Positions 1-11,015 of a stretch of 64,000 nucleotides of DNA are shown piece after piece. A program made the position numbers and the translations under genes. The notes under the pieces are model-generated. The model saw only the letters and a program-made list of their open reading frames with translations, ran no database searches and had not been told where the DNA came from. The stretch spans positions 218,263 to 282,262 of the forward strand of contig OZ025755.1 of the NCBI GenBank assembly GCA_964019335.1, in the 5' to 3' direction. The first letter of the stretch is position 1. Each line of letters opens with the position of its first letter. This DNA is from Diplonema japonicum (Eukaryota > Euglenozoa > Diplonemea > Diplonemida > Diplonemidae).

Positions 1-1002
1 CCCCACAAGGTACTGTCCCGTTATTGGGAGAACACCCCCCCCCCCCCCCCCGCCTCCCCCTTCTTTAGTATTTTAAAAAAAAAAGAAAAGAAAAAGCGTG
101 AATTAGAAGGAAGCTTACTACTGGGGAAAAAAAATCTCAAAAAAAAAAAATAAAAAACATAGAAATAGAGAGAATAAAAAAAAAAAACATATTTTCCAAG
201 TACTTGTCTTAAATATTAACTTTTCAAGGAATTATTGGGAACATGGGGTGGGGGGGGTGGTTGTAATCAAAGGTTGGTTCTTGCAGTGCCCGTGCACTCT
301 GGTGGTGACATTTTTTCACATTCTTCTTCTTCTTCTCCACTTGTTTCGGCGTAGGCGATTTTTGGGCGTATCGGAAACATCACACAAAAAAAAACGAAAA
401 AATTTTAAATAGAGATAAAAATTGAAAGTCATAAAAAGAATTTCTCCTTTTTTGGGAAGGGGGGGGGGGGGGGGTCCTCAATCCAAGGTGCACCAGCAGG
501 TAAGCAGAAAAGCCCCTCCCCCAAAAAAGAAATAGAACTAATATATATATAAAAAAAAAAAAGGAGAAAAAAACCAATAGGTATAAAAGCAAGCGGCCCG
601 ATATGAGAAAGAGGAAGATGAAGAAGAAGAAAGAAAGAAAAAAAAAGAAAGAAAACTGAAAGGGTTTCAAATAGGGATACAAACAGCCCTGAATTGAATT
701 TTGGCACTTAACGAACTGGTGGAAATAGAGAAGTGCCACAAGGGGGGTTGCCAAAAAAACCATTTCGAAAATATGAAAAAAAAGGGGGGGGTAAACCCGA
801 CTTATTAGTGAAAATAAGAGCATTATTTCACTTGTGGTGGCAGGACTTGCCTAGTAGCACATGAAAGTAAACTTCGATACCTGCTCATTTAAGCCCGCTC
901 CGCCGCACGTGGAAAAAAAATATCTTTTATTTTCACTTTTTAAATAGTTAATTTCTTCCTCCCCCCCCACTCCTCCCTCTTCGGAATGCGATACCCTGTA
1001 GT

Positions 1003-1036
<34 letters not shown>

Positions 1037-1437
1037 TTTCACTCTTCGTTCATTTTTCTTCACTCACTTAACGCGAAATGGGGTTTCAGAGTGAAAAAAA
1101 ATGGGTCTTGTCGTGGAAAAAAATGTACCCAACCTCTTGAAAAAAAAGTAGGGGATGGGGTATTTTGACTATTTTTTGGCCATCTGAAGCCATTCCGGCC
1201 CTTAAAAGTGGGAATAAGTGCTTTACTTCCTAAAATGCCACATTGAAATAGCTATCCCGTATTACCTTAGGAAACAGCAGTGAAAGCAGTGAAGAGTGAG
1301 TGACTCAAATAACGAAGAGTGAAATAAAACGACTTACTTGCCGCCAAATGAGCCATTATTTAACACTCGTTACCGTTTTTTTGCAAAAAATTCGGGAACT
1401 CGAGTTAAATAATGACTCATAATTTGTTGGCAATAAA

Positions 1438-1473
<36 letters not shown>

Positions 1474-1515
1474 CGTAGAAATAGAAAAAAAAATTATTAA
1501 AAAAAAAGAGGAGAT

Positions 1516-1546
<31 letters not shown>

Positions 1547-2505
1547 GTCTCTCCATTCTTCGCCTTTTGTTTTCCTCGTTCTTCTTTTTTTTTAAATAAC
1601 GGAGTAAAAAAAAAATCATAAAAATTGAGGGGGGGGGAGAGAGAGAGAGAGAGAGAGAAGCTACAGGGGGGGCGAGAGGGAACCTTCTTCTTTTTTTTTT
1701 TGGTGGCTGTTTGTGGTGGTTCCTCTTTTGGAGTCATTCCCCCTCCCCCCCTCCTTTTTATATTTGTTCAGAATATTAAAAAAAAAAGTAGGTGGGTATT
1801 TCCTCCCCACCGTCTTTCTTGTTTTTAAAAACTTTTTTTTTCCCTCTCGGAGGGGGCAAGAGAGGGTACAGGGAAAGAGTGGGGTGGGAAGGGGGTGGGG
1901 GGGGATAACAAGGGGCAAGCTGCCGTGCAGGGGAGAGGGAAGTAAAATAAAAATTTTTTTAAAAAAAAAAAAACTTCCTTCTTTTTTTTTTCTTTTCTTC
2001 TTTTTTGCTGCTATTTTTTTTTTTTTTTTTTTAGTAGACAAACTCTGCGTCAACACGGAAAAAAAAGGGGGGGGGAAGAATTTGGGGGAAATTACCGTAT
2101 TTTAAAACATATGAGATTCCAAATCTTTGGAATCATTTGCAAAGTATTTAAAAACCTTATGTGTCACGAGCCTCTTTTTTTTTAACATACTCCTTCACTG
2201 TAAAAGGTGATGCAAGTGGCAAAGGTACAGTACTTAAAATACGGTAATTAATTAGGCTAACGATGTGCAGTGTCTCTCCTAGGAGCCTTAATGGGGGGGG
2301 GGGGGGGGGAACTTTCTTCTTATTTTTTTTGAATCCTCACACGCCCCGTAATCCTAAATATATGGCTAGCTACTCCGGTATTTGATTTATTTGACATAGT
2401 TTTTGGGGGAAAAAAAAAAGAACAAAAAGAGTTGGCGGTGTCCTTTTAGCAATAACAATACCGTTTTTTTTTTTCTCAACTTTTTTTTATATAAATTTGT
2501 ATTGC

Positions 2506-2538
<33 letters not shown>

Positions 2539-2626
2539 TGGGGATTTTTCCAAGGGTTTTTTGCGAAAATAATTAATGAGAAATTTATACCAGAAAAGCT
2601 CACTATAACAAAGGTTGGGTGATTTA

Positions 2627-2667
<41 letters not shown>

Positions 2668-4020
2668 CATAAGAGAAAGCAGGGAAGGGGCAAGAAGAGG
2701 GCAGGGAGGGAAAGGGTGATTTTGATAATTGAAAAAAAAAAAGTGTTTTTTTTTTCTCTTTTTTTTTTCGTGTCTGTTCTAAAAAAAAAAGGGGGGAGGC
2801 GTTCAAAAAAAGAAGGGGGGGGAAAAAAAGAGAGAAAGAGAGAGAGAGAGGCAGGTTTTTTAACCCAAAGTAACGTGGTGGTGGGGATCTAGAAACTGCT
2901 GACGGCAAAAATACTTTTACTTTTTTTTTTTTAAATCCACTATAAGGGGAAGCGACATGTTTTGCAATAATACTCGTTCTGAAGGGGAAGGAAAAAAAAG
3001 AAAAAAAAAACAAGTTTTTTTTTTTTTTTCTTTTTTACGGGGAGAAAGGAGTTGACATTTTTTTTTCCCCTAAAAACCCCCCCTTTTTCGGCAAATTTTG
3101 CGTTTTTTTTTCTTTTTGGCCTTTTTTTGAACATGTTTCACGTATTGCGGAGAGAAGGTACTAAATTTGGACTGGCTTTCTTCTTCTTCTTTTTTTAAGG
3201 CCTGAAAGGCTTTGCTGGCCAATTTTATCTACTGGTTGAACACCCCCCCCCAAAAAAAAAGGTACCTTCTTTTTCAGATTTTGTTATAATCGCAAATCGG
3301 TATTTTCAATTTCCTTCTTTGTTTTAAAGGTTAAAAAAAAGGGGGGGGGAAATGCTAACCTTCGTCTCGTGAGGTACATGGCTTTTTTTTTTTGTTTTGT
3401 TTTTTCTCCCTCTTTTTTTTTCTTTACATTGTTGCAGGAAAAAAAAAGAGCCCCCTCTTTAAAAAAAAAAAAAAGAAATCTAGTTGTTTTTAGTATTTTC
3501 AACAAGTCGATTGGATCACAAGTAAAGCCAGTTCCTTTTTTTTTTTTGCCACAGAGGGATGATTTTTTTTACCCCGAACAACTTTCAGAGACATGGTTCT
3601 TCTTCCTTCTTTTTTTTTTCTTCTTCTTTCTAAAGGAAAAGAGACAGTGTTCATTCTTTTTTTTTTTTCACACAACTAAAAAAAAGTTCTTTCTTATTCT
3701 TGTTTTTTTTTTTCTTTCTTTTTTTTTTTAAAAAATAAAAAATAAAAATAAAAATACCGGATTTGTACTTATATTTGTTATGTGAAAAGTCCCAAATTGG
3801 GCAAAAAATTCGAAAAAGGTACATAATATTTAGAACACCATTAAGACAGAACATAAAAATTACAAAAATAAAAAAAATCCCAGAAAATATCTCTAAAAAT
3901 AAAAAATCCCAAGACAAAAACAAAATACCCCCCAGCCGGGGGGGTGGTATTACCGCATTTCCGGGTGGGAGATCGTTAAAAAGGTAAGCGAACCCTGGCC
4001 CGGATAAGCCTCGACACTTC
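1..4020. other. Low-complexity gene-poor region
   Basis: This stretch is dominated by homopolymers of A, T, G and C, by purine-rich runs such as a GA repeat near 1636-1660, and by TTC-rich runs. Translations in any frame are strings of Lys, Phe, Gly or Pro, as expected from homopolymers, and no recognisable domain appears. More complex islands (about 840-910, 1170-1380 and 2100-2300) carry no supported gene. A small near-palindrome (TTCCAAATCTTTGGAA) sits near 2117. I see no RNA gene. Confidence 0.6.
3750..3990. repeat. Diverged direct repeat, left copy
   Basis: This AT-rich segment contains a core of about 50 bp (aaaagtcccaa-ttggg, then cgaaaaaggtacataat) that recurs, diverged, near 4705-4760. 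Weaker A-rich similarity continues downstream of both copies. The two copies bracket the higher-complexity island at 4.0-4.6 kb and could be decayed long terminal repeats or copies of a dispersed repeat. No target-site duplication or terminal dinucleotide was identified. Confidence 0.4.
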
Positions 4021-4107
4021 AGGCAAGAATAAAAGGACGCATAATCTGCAGGTTCTTCCTCCTCACCCCCACCATGGGCAATCTCGCGGGATCGCTTGCG
4101 TAGCTAG

Positions 4108-4330
4108 CTATGACGTCCTGTTTCGCCCGGTCAGCAACCGGCTTCGAGGCAGTCTTGTTGGGTGCTTCTCGGTCCACTTCCGCGTTCCGGCTGAAAGGCC
4201 GAATTGCCGGACCAGTTCACCCAGCTCCTCCTTCTCTGCCTCGGTCCACTTCTTGTTCTTCCGGGCAGGCTGGGGTTCCTCCAAGCGGGACATCTCTTCC
4301 TCCACTGCCTGCCTGGCGGCTGGGGGGGGG
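4108..4330 (-). pseudogene. SANT/Myb-like coding remnant (tentative)
   Basis: On the minus strand a short open frame encodes a charged segment with the pattern KKWTEAEKEELGELVRQFG and a second Trp shortly after, resembling one SANT/Myb helix-turn-helix repeat (W, acidic-E, L-x-x-L-V-x-x-F-G). Beyond that point the reading frame looks broken: a different frame stays open to about 4020. The base composition is clearly more complex than the flanks. The piece may be the remains of a mobile-element or host gene. The domain assignment rests on one motif only, and the region also has open frames on the other strand. Confidence 0.3.
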
Positions 4331-4689
4331 AGAGGCCTGTTGATGATGAAAATCATTGAAAGTCCGCATAGAAAGTCACCGACTCACCGAGAGGTCGGGA
4401 CGGGATAGGCACTATCGGACTGGTCGGTAAATCACATGACAACCTCATGGGTCTTATCACATATCTCATGATGGGATACCTCGGTATACCATCGGCGGTT
4501 ATAGTGGGATATGCAATGGGCGCGTACCGGTCACGGGCAGTCAAGAAGCCATGGAGCGACATGTTTTTTATTCAGGGTATAGGGTTGGATTTTTTTAAAT
4601 GATTATTTATGTTGGAACTGCTTTAAGGTGACTTTGATTTTAGTGGGGCCTGTCCTGGGGGGGATCAGGCCAAAAATAATAAAAATAAT

Positions 4690-4860
4690 CTTTTGTATTG
4701 TTCTGTAAAAAGTCCCAAGTTGGGTCCAAAATCCGAAAAAAGGTACATAATTTATACAGTACACTAAATCCCCAGACCATTATTAAAGCTGAACAAATAT
4801 AAATACAAATCCGGTAAAAATAAAATTAAAAAAATCGGTGGGACCCTTAACGCTGGGTTG
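4690..4860. repeat. Diverged direct repeat, right copy
   Basis: This is the partner of the repeat at 3750-3990. It has the same order of blocks (agtcccaagttggg, ccgaaaaaaggtacataat, then A-rich sequence) in the same orientation, with clear divergence. Between here and the next gene at 5075 the sequence is A/T homopolymer only. Confidence 0.4.
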
Positions 4861-5074
4861 AGGCACGGTGAAAAACAATAAATAAATAAATGGGGAAAAA
4901 TATTTTTTTTTTTTAAATTAAGGTGGTGGTTACAAAATAAAAAAAGTTAAAGAAAAAAAAAATAAAAAAAGCACTGTCTCTTCTTCCAACAGGTAAGGGG
5001 GTAAGTTCAGAGAGCGGGAATAAAAAAAATAAAAAAAAAAAAAAAAAAAAAAAAAATCATTCATCTTCATCTTC

Positions 5075-6610
5075 TCAAGGTAGTGAAAGCCGTGCTTTAC
5101 GCTTTGCATCTTCGATTTCCTTCTGCTGTTTGTCCGGCGAAACCTGTGGGACTAATAGAGGAACAGTCGGTGGGACCAACACCACCGCCCCGGCACCCTT
5201 CTTGTCCTTCACCCGGCCCCGCCGCTTCTTCGACTTCCCTTTCACGAAATGCATACAAATCTTAAAAGGCAATGGGGTTATGTCACAAACGTCAATTCCA
5301 TTCAGTGTGCCTATGCTAAGAAAAGCTTGATCAGCTGAAGGATACGTAACGAGAACCTGGGCAGGGCCTTCTTCAGTGATCGACAAAAACGGCTGTTGCT
5401 CCCTCGTTAGCGTGGCTCTGGTGATTTCAACAATGCTCATGTGGGGATAATGTTGAGGTAGGCCCCATACAGCAACTCGTTCGGAGGGCGGGGCATTCAC
5501 ATCATGTGGTGCTGGTGGGGGTGGTATATCGTATCTAGCACATCTCATTCTGTCCTTAAGCTCCGTTTCGTGGCCCGACCAATGCGTGGCGTTGGCGTGG
5601 TTGCCTATCTTTACAGACAGCATTCTCCCAAAAACTGTGATCCGGTTTAAATGTTTTCTCAAGTTTCCAGCGTCGATTTGTGTTTTAAACTGAACAAGCG
5701 CGCATTCAGAATGTTGCACCAATAGCCGTGCAGCCACGAGATCCCCGTACTGCCCGGCAACCTTCCACAATAACGAAATCGAAATTTCTTGTTGATCTTG
5801 CATTGTGTACCGTGCCCCGGCAAGGCCTGAAATGTGAACGCAAGATCCTGGTTTTCCTTCAGGGATACCCTCGTCGGGGGAAACTGGGATGTAACATTTT
5901 TGAAGGTTGGAGAGTTGTTGCGGGATAAGCCATCCTTCCCCTCTTCTCCACACACCCCACAAAAAATCATACGGAGCAGGAGGCGTCCAACCCGACCGAA
6001 GAACCACCTGGTTGACAAGCTTGAAGTCCCTGTTTCGTTTGTCGTCGCTTTTAAACTTCAAATGGGGTTGGTTTGAAGGCAACACAACAAGATATGTAGG
6101 CGCAGAACCTGAAAGTTGAACGTGTCTCGACGATAAGAAAGACATTGCTCTGTTAGCTTGTGTTGTGTGGGAGTACTGGACCAAAAGTTGTTTGCGTCCA
6201 TCTTTTTCGAAGAAAGACAGGCGTTCTACTACACCAAATTGGCTAAAAAGCCAGTAGAACTGGTTAGCATCGGGGTCATCCGTGAACCCATTGAGTACAA
6301 CAAGCAGCATTTTTGGTGAGGAGGACCCGACAGAGGCAGCCGCTACGACATCACGCTGTTGAAGAATTTTCAGCTCGTCCCCGACTACAGCTGGAGCTTG
6401 TGTTAGATTACCCGCCGATCCTGTGGGCCCCAGGGGTTTTATAAATCTGATTGGAAACCCAGATGAACGAGTCTCCTCTGTTTCGACCGCATCCTGTTGT
6501 TGTAGTTGTAGTTGTTGTTGTTGTTGCTGCGGTTCTTTCTCAGGCGCTTCGTGCGCGAGAAATTCCTGCCGGGACGATAGTAGGGGGGACGCATTTGGTG
6601 GCCATTGCAT
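5075..6610 (-). CDS. PTB/hnRNP L-like RRM RNA-binding protein (511 aa)
   Basis: A single uninterrupted frame runs from ATG at 6610. The longer open frame upstream is translated homopolymer and was not used. After a Gln-rich N-terminus (about residues 28-39) there are three RRM-like folds, at roughly 100-178, 255-336 and 378-455. The first carries LVVLNGF (RNP2-like) and KQLLVQYSHTTQANRAMSFL (RNP1-like plus helix 2), followed by a Pro/Lys-rich linker. Degenerate RNP motifs of this kind, with conserved hydrophobics instead of aromatics, are typical of the polypyrimidine-tract-binding/hnRNP L family. In kinetoplastids members of that family control mRNA splicing and stability. A basic stretch (KSKKRRGRVKDKK, about 460-472) could be a nuclear signal. 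An A10 tract then G directly precedes the ATG. Family assignment is fairly confident; the specific orthologue is not. Confidence 0.75.
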   Translation of the reverse strand: MQWPPNASPLLSSRQEFLAHEAPEKEPQQQQQQLQLQQQDAVETEETRSSGFPIRFIKPLGPTGSAGNLTQAPAVVGDELKILQQRDVVAAASVGSSSPKMLLVVLNGFTDDPDANQFYWLFSQFGVVERLSFFEKDGRKQLLVQYSHTTQANRAMSFLSSRHVQLSGSAPTYLVVLPSNQPHLKFKSDDKRNRDFKLVNQVVLRSGWTPPAPYDFLWGVWRRGEGWLIPQQLSNLQKCYIPVSPDEGIPEGKPGSCVHISGLAGARYTMQDQQEISISLLWKVAGQYGDLVAARLLVQHSECALVQFKTQIDAGNLRKHLNRITVFGRMLSVKIGNHANATHWSGHETELKDRMRCARYDIPPPPAPHDVNAPPSERVAVWGLPQHYPHMSIVEITRATLTREQQPFLSITEEGPAQVLVTYPSADQAFLSIGTLNGIDVCDITPLPFKICMHFVKGKSKKRRGRVKDKKGAGAVVLVPPTVPLLVPQVSPDKQQKEIEDAKRKARLSLP

Positions 6611-7435
6611 CTTTTTTTTTTTAAAAAGAGAGGGAGAAGAGAGTTCGAAGAAAAGGAAATATATAAAAAAATAAAAAAAAAAAGAAGAAGGAAGAAAAAA
6701 AAGAAGTGGAGAGGGGGGTGTAAAAAAAAAGGAAAAGGAGGGTGTCGACGGAACTACCCCCCCCTCCCCCACCCCCCTCTCCAGGATTTTTTTTCCCTTT
6801 TTTTTTGTCTTTTTTTCTTCTTTTTTTTTTCTCCCTTTTTTATTTTTCCTCCCCCCCCCTCACCTCCGGGTTTTCGAGGGAAAAAAAAAGTGTGGAATAC
6901 GTGGCGGGGGAATTTTTTTTTTTTCGTTTCCTTCTTTAAAAAATGGTTACAGCGGGGGAGGGGTTCTTTTTTTCCTTCCTCCCCCTCTTCCTTTCTTCTA
7001 CACTCTCTCTCTCTCCCCCCTCCACCTCCCCTCTCCCCCCCCTTCCTGTTTTTTTGTTTTGTTTTTTTTGGGGGGGGATAAAGAAGTATTTTTAGCAGAA
7101 AAAAATACTTCCCCCCCCCCTCCCCATAAGGAAGCTGCAAAAAAAAACTAGAAAAACTAGATAAAAAGGGGGGGGGGGGGAGGGGAGGGGAGGGGAGGGC
7201 AAAAACGTGACGCAAAAAGGGAAAACCCACTACGGCATGGAGCAACAACAGAAAAAGAAGAAAAAAAGAAGAAGCAAAACACGTTTTGCTCAAACACCCA
7301 CCAGCCAAAAAAAAAAAAGTCTTTTTTTTCAAATAATAACGAGAAATGACCCACCAACAAGAAAAAATATAAAACCAAGGATAGGGGGGGGGGGGAAGAA
7401 ACCCAATTAGATTTAAAAAAAAAATCACCACCCTC
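6611..7435. other. Low-complexity intergenic spacer
   Basis: The spacer consists of alternating A-, T-, C- and G-runs. Open frames through it yield only Lys/Phe/Pro/Gly-rich strings. No gene or RNA is recognised. Confidence 0.6.
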
Positions 7436-8334
7436 CTACTCTCCAAGCACACCGCAATCAGCAATTTCAACATCCTTGATAGGCTTGTCGCCTTCACCCT
7501 TTTCAGTGCCCTCCATGAGCTTCACCACCTCCATACCTTCGATGACCTCACCAAAAACAACGTGCTTTCTGCGTGAATTTTTTTTTTTTTTTTAAAAAGA
7601 TTTTTTTTTTTTTAAATTCCATACCCATCAAGATGAGGAGTAGCAGTGGTTGTAATGAAGAATTGGGAGCCGTTGGTTCCGGGGCCTGCGTTGGCCATGG
7701 ACAGGAGACCCTCCTTGGTGTGGGTGATTTTGAAGTTTTCATCTTCGAATTTTGCTCCGAAAATGGATTCTCCACCCCGACCATCGCCTGTTGTGAAGTC
7801 CCCACCTTGACACATGAATGACGGGATAATACGGTGGAATTTAGAACCTTTGTAGTGGAGGGGTTTACCCGATTCACCAGTTCCCTTTTCACCTGTGGAA
7901 AGCGCGCGGAAGTTTTCGCAGGTAACGGGGGTTGTTTTGCCGTAGAGGCCAAATACAATTCGCCCCTTGGGTTCGCCACCGATTGTCATGTCAAAGAAAA
8001 CCTTGTCAGTGAAGGTCATATCGGGGGGAACGTCGTCCTTCTTCAGAAGGTACTCCCATGAGCCCGTGTTGCCAGAAGATTTCGCCTTCGCGATGGTGCA
8101 AATCATGCATCGTTCTCCTGCCTCCTCGTCGATCTCCCACACGCTGTCATCCACGCTAGCGATTTTCCACAGTTCCTCTTCCTTGAGGGGCTCCTTCCCC
8201 CTGATGCCGGCGGAGACCTTGTGTGGGGTGAGGTCCCATGTCAGATCCTTCCCCTTTATCTTCCCGATCGGGATCACTACCGTGATGTCCTCGTTGCTCT
8301 GCCTCCATGAGTATCCTTCCCCTTGCTGGGTCAT
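7436..8334 (-). CDS. CS-domain/cyclophilin fusion peptidyl-prolyl isomerase (280 aa, 2 exons)
   Basis: Exon 1 is 8334-7625 and exon 2 is 7568-7436. The 56-nt intron (GTATGG...GCAG) is mostly A and T runs. Splicing restores the conserved cyclophilin sequence [11 protein letters not shown]; without it the frame ends just after the splice site. Residues 7-100 resemble a CS/NudC p23-like domain, starting [10 protein letters not shown]. Residues about 110-280 form a complete cyclophilin: the catalytic Arg lies in [15 protein letters not shown] (Arg168), followed by FEDENF and [13 protein letters not shown]. The Trp that binds cyclosporin A in human CypA is His here (His234), so weaker drug binding is expected. 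CS domains usually contact Hsp90 or dynein-related clients, suggesting a chaperone-linked prolyl isomerase, probably cytosolic because no signal peptide is seen. The ATG follows a long A-tract. Confidence 0.88.
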
Positions 8335-9198
8335 TTTTTTTTTTTTTTTTTTTCCTTTTTTTTTTTTTTTTTTTTGAGAAAATTAATATGAAAAAGGGGG
8401 GTGTGTGGTGTGGTGTGGTGTGGTGGGGTAACGTTTGTTTCATCTCTCTTTTTTTTTTTTTTTTGTTTTTTTTTTTTTTTTTTTTTTTTTTTGTGCAGTT
8501 TTTTCACTCTTTTCTTTAGAAATTACTTTCACGCCTCTCAGATTCGGGGGGTGAAGGTTAAATTTCAGAAGGGTCGTGAAATAAAAAAAAATTGCTTGCG
8601 CCAAGGAATGACTTTTTTTTTTTTTTTTTTTACCGCCTATCTCGAGTTATGCATTTTCTTTTTTTTACCTCGAGGCACTGGCAAATGTGTCACTACTACA
8701 ATAGTAAATACTGTAAAGCGAAAATCCCGGAATGACTCTTGCAATTCTTGGGGCAACCAGGGGTGTCGACCCAATGAGCGCTTCACGAACTACGCGGGCG
8801 TACTTGGCGTCAAAGGAGAGGAAAAAAATATATATGAGTTATACATACATACACCGGATCCCTTCTTGAAGATAGTGTTCTCCCCATAAGCCCCTCAGCT
8901 AAAAAAAAAAAAGATTCCGGGGGAGAAAAATGCCGGAGTGACAAACTCCCGGAGAAAAAAAAAACCTCCCCCCCCCCCGGATATTTTTTTCAATTCCGGA
9001 TTTTTTCGTTTTTACAGTAGCTATTTTTCGTTCTTTCTTTCTTTCAACTTGTGTTTGAGAGGGCAATTTGCGATAAAGTATCAGCTATGGAAAAAAAAAA
9101 AAAGATAGGGCAAACATGTCAGAGATCCTCGACCGAGCTTAGCTCGGAAATGGTAATAAAATTTCTCTGTAAGAATAAAAAAAAAAAAAAAAAAAGGT
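8335..9198. other. Intergenic spacer, no gene recognised
   Basis: Long T runs and (TG)-rich sequence near 8400-8425 lead into a moderately complex stretch at about 8500-8880 and then A/C runs. The 8700-8880 part has balanced composition, but no frame has a recognisable domain or a good start context. It may be a decayed repeat. Confidence 0.5.
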
Positions 9199-10611
9199 CT
9201 ACAATTTCGACACTACTTTTTTGTACTCGTCCTTGTCCTTAATATTCTCCGAGACATAGTTTTTTATAGAGGCGTGCTGCCGTTCCAGCCGGTCCCACTC
9301 CCCTTCGCCTTCGCCGTTCTCCCTCACCGGTTGCACCGCGGATTTCGTCTGCCAGAAGAGAACATCCCTCGAAGGGTTACTTTCGAGAAAATCCACCATA
9401 ACCGCAGAGGCCTTTGCTGTGAAACACCCGCACATCCACAGAGGAGGGCTTGGTTCCGGCACCATCGTCTCCATAATTTTCTTCCCGTTTTTAGAATGCG
9501 CGGAGTGCCCGCCATACTTTGGGTTCCCGTACCGCTCACCGTAGTACAAAGTGGCCTTGATATTTGAAGCAATTTCTAATGCGTCAGTCTTCACAGAATC
9601 ATCTACACAACCAAGGGAAATCAAAATATCAGTGGCGTCCCTCACCAAACGTTTTAGGAAGTAACTCATGATCCCCGCTCGCTTCTCAACAGCGGCACCC
9701 TTATCATGGATAAAGACAGGTCTTATTACAGGAATGTTCCCATCGGACCAAACACCCATGTTCAAGAATCTTGACAACGCGATGCCGAGGCAGATGCCGG
9801 CACTGGTGCATCCTGAACCCCATGGGAGGAAAATGTCTGTTATGGGTTTTGCAGAATTACATTTAATTTGATCGGCTAGCTCGAGGGCAGCGGAGGCGTT
9901 TCCCAGGACTCCTACAGGTTGCGCGCCACCTGGAAAGAATACAGGTTCATTGGTATTCAAAGAGTTTTTAAGTTTCGAGATAAAATCAAAACGGTGGGAC
10001 ATCCCTGCGTAAGGGAGCGTAAGTGTCGTGGGAAAGGACAGGACCGACAGAATGTTGAGAGCATTGTCGCGGTCTGGAGCTTCTTCACTCATATAAACAC
10101 TTCGAACTGTTCTTCCAGAGTGGACTGCCGTGGCGACGATTTGATTACTTCCCGTGCCTCCTAGAACCGTTAATTCTTCGCCTTTCATGTGTTGTGTCGA
10201 TCCCAGCAAGTATTCTAGCGACCTTACTTTGTTTCCACCATATTTTTCGGAGTTTAAGTCTTCGCGTTTCACCTGAATTTTTCGAGTCTCGCCTGTTTCG
10301 AGGGTTATCGTCCCCTCGATGACCTTTGTAGGGAAATCGCCCAGGCTTGTCCAGCCGATGCGTCCTTTAATGGTTGGGAAGTATTTTGCCAGTACGCATT
10401 TTTCCCAGTTTTCTTTTTCCGGATTTTCCGGGTTTTGCCATTGGGTTCCGTTTTTGTAAACTCTATAGAGCAGGCGTCCCACGTAGACTGCGGTTGCTAT
10501 CCCAAGGAGGAGGAGGAGGAACAGTATTTTCGGGCTTGCGTATCCTATTCCCAGCAGCGTTGTCACAGGCAGTACACGGTGCCGGAGGAATTTTGAAAAT
10601 GAAGGTGCCAT
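9199..10611 (-). CDS. Membrane-anchored D-cysteine desulfhydrase/ACC deaminase-family PLP enzyme (470 aa)
   Basis: A single exon runs from ATG at 10611, preceded by about 24 A. A hydrophobic segment at residues about 28-50 predicts an N-terminal membrane anchor or mitochondrial/ER signal, which is not usual for this family. The catalytic body follows. KREDLNSEKYGGNKVR contains the probable PLP Schiff-base lysine (Lys128) in the family pattern GGNK-R. GGTGSNQ (151-157) matches the S-N-H/Q substrate and cofactor loop, and WGSGCTSAG (about residues 266-274) matches the Gly-rich phosphate-binding turn. Homologues cleave D-cysteine or ACC to ammonia and a keto acid; the substrate cannot be told from sequence alone. 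The C-terminus is charged and Lys-rich. Confidence 0.82.
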   Translation of the reverse strand: MAPSFSKFLRHRVLPVTTLLGIGYASPKILFLLLLLGIATAVYVGRLLYRVYKNGTQWQNPENPEKENWEKCVLAKYFPTIKGRIGWTSLGDFPTKVIEGTITLETGETRKIQVKREDLNSEKYGGNKVRSLEYLLGSTQHMKGEELTVLGGTGSNQIVATAVHSGRTVRSVYMSEEAPDRDNALNILSVLSFPTTLTLPYAGMSHRFDFISKLKNSLNTNEPVFFPGGAQPVGVLGNASAALELADQIKCNSAKPITDIFLPWGSGCTSAGICLGIALSRFLNMGVWSDGNIPVIRPVFIHDKGAAVEKRAGIMSYFLKRLVRDATDILISLGCVDDSVKTDALEIASNIKATLYYGERYGNPKYGGHSAHSKNGKKIMETMVPEPSPPLWMCGCFTAKASAVMVDFLESNPSRDVLFWQTKSAVQPVRENGEGEGEWDRLERQHASIKNYVSENIKDKDEYKKVVSKL

Positions 10612-11015
10612 TTTTTTTTTTTTTTTTTTTTTTTTCCTCCTCCCCCCCTTTTTTTTTCGCATTGGGGGAAAAAAAAAAAAAAAAAGAAAAAAAAATCAGA
10701 ATGAACAGAATGCGTGGAACAGAGGGGGGTGGGGGAGAGGGGGGGGAGGTATAATACAGTGATACCAAGAAGGAAGAAAAAAAAGGAGGAGGGGTAAAAA
10801 GGGGAAAAGAGAGTGTTGGAGGGGAGGGGGGGATTTTTTTTAAAAAAAAAAGTATCGTGGTAGTAGGGAGAGGGGAGAAATAAAAAAAAGAAGAAAAAAA
10901 AAAAACCGAACACACTTCGAAAAAAGAAAAGAAGAAAAAACAAAGCAAAGCAACACTTTAGAAGAAAAAAAAAACACTTTTCTTTCTAACTTTTTTTTCC
11001 CCCCCCTCCATTCAC
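10612..11015. other. Low-complexity spacer
   Basis: This spacer is made of A, T, G and C homopolymers only, with no gene or RNA recognised. Confidence 0.6.

Noticed and set aside
3750-4860. LTR retrotransposon
   Set aside because: The direct repeats are too diverged and lack TG...CA ends, primer-binding site and pol motifs; kept only as diverged repeats.
6754-7497. Minus-strand frame of 247 codons upstream of the RRM gene
   Set aside because: It is mostly homopolymer translation (Lys, Phe, Gly, Pro); only its first codons overlap antisense or 3' sequence of the cyclophilin gene.
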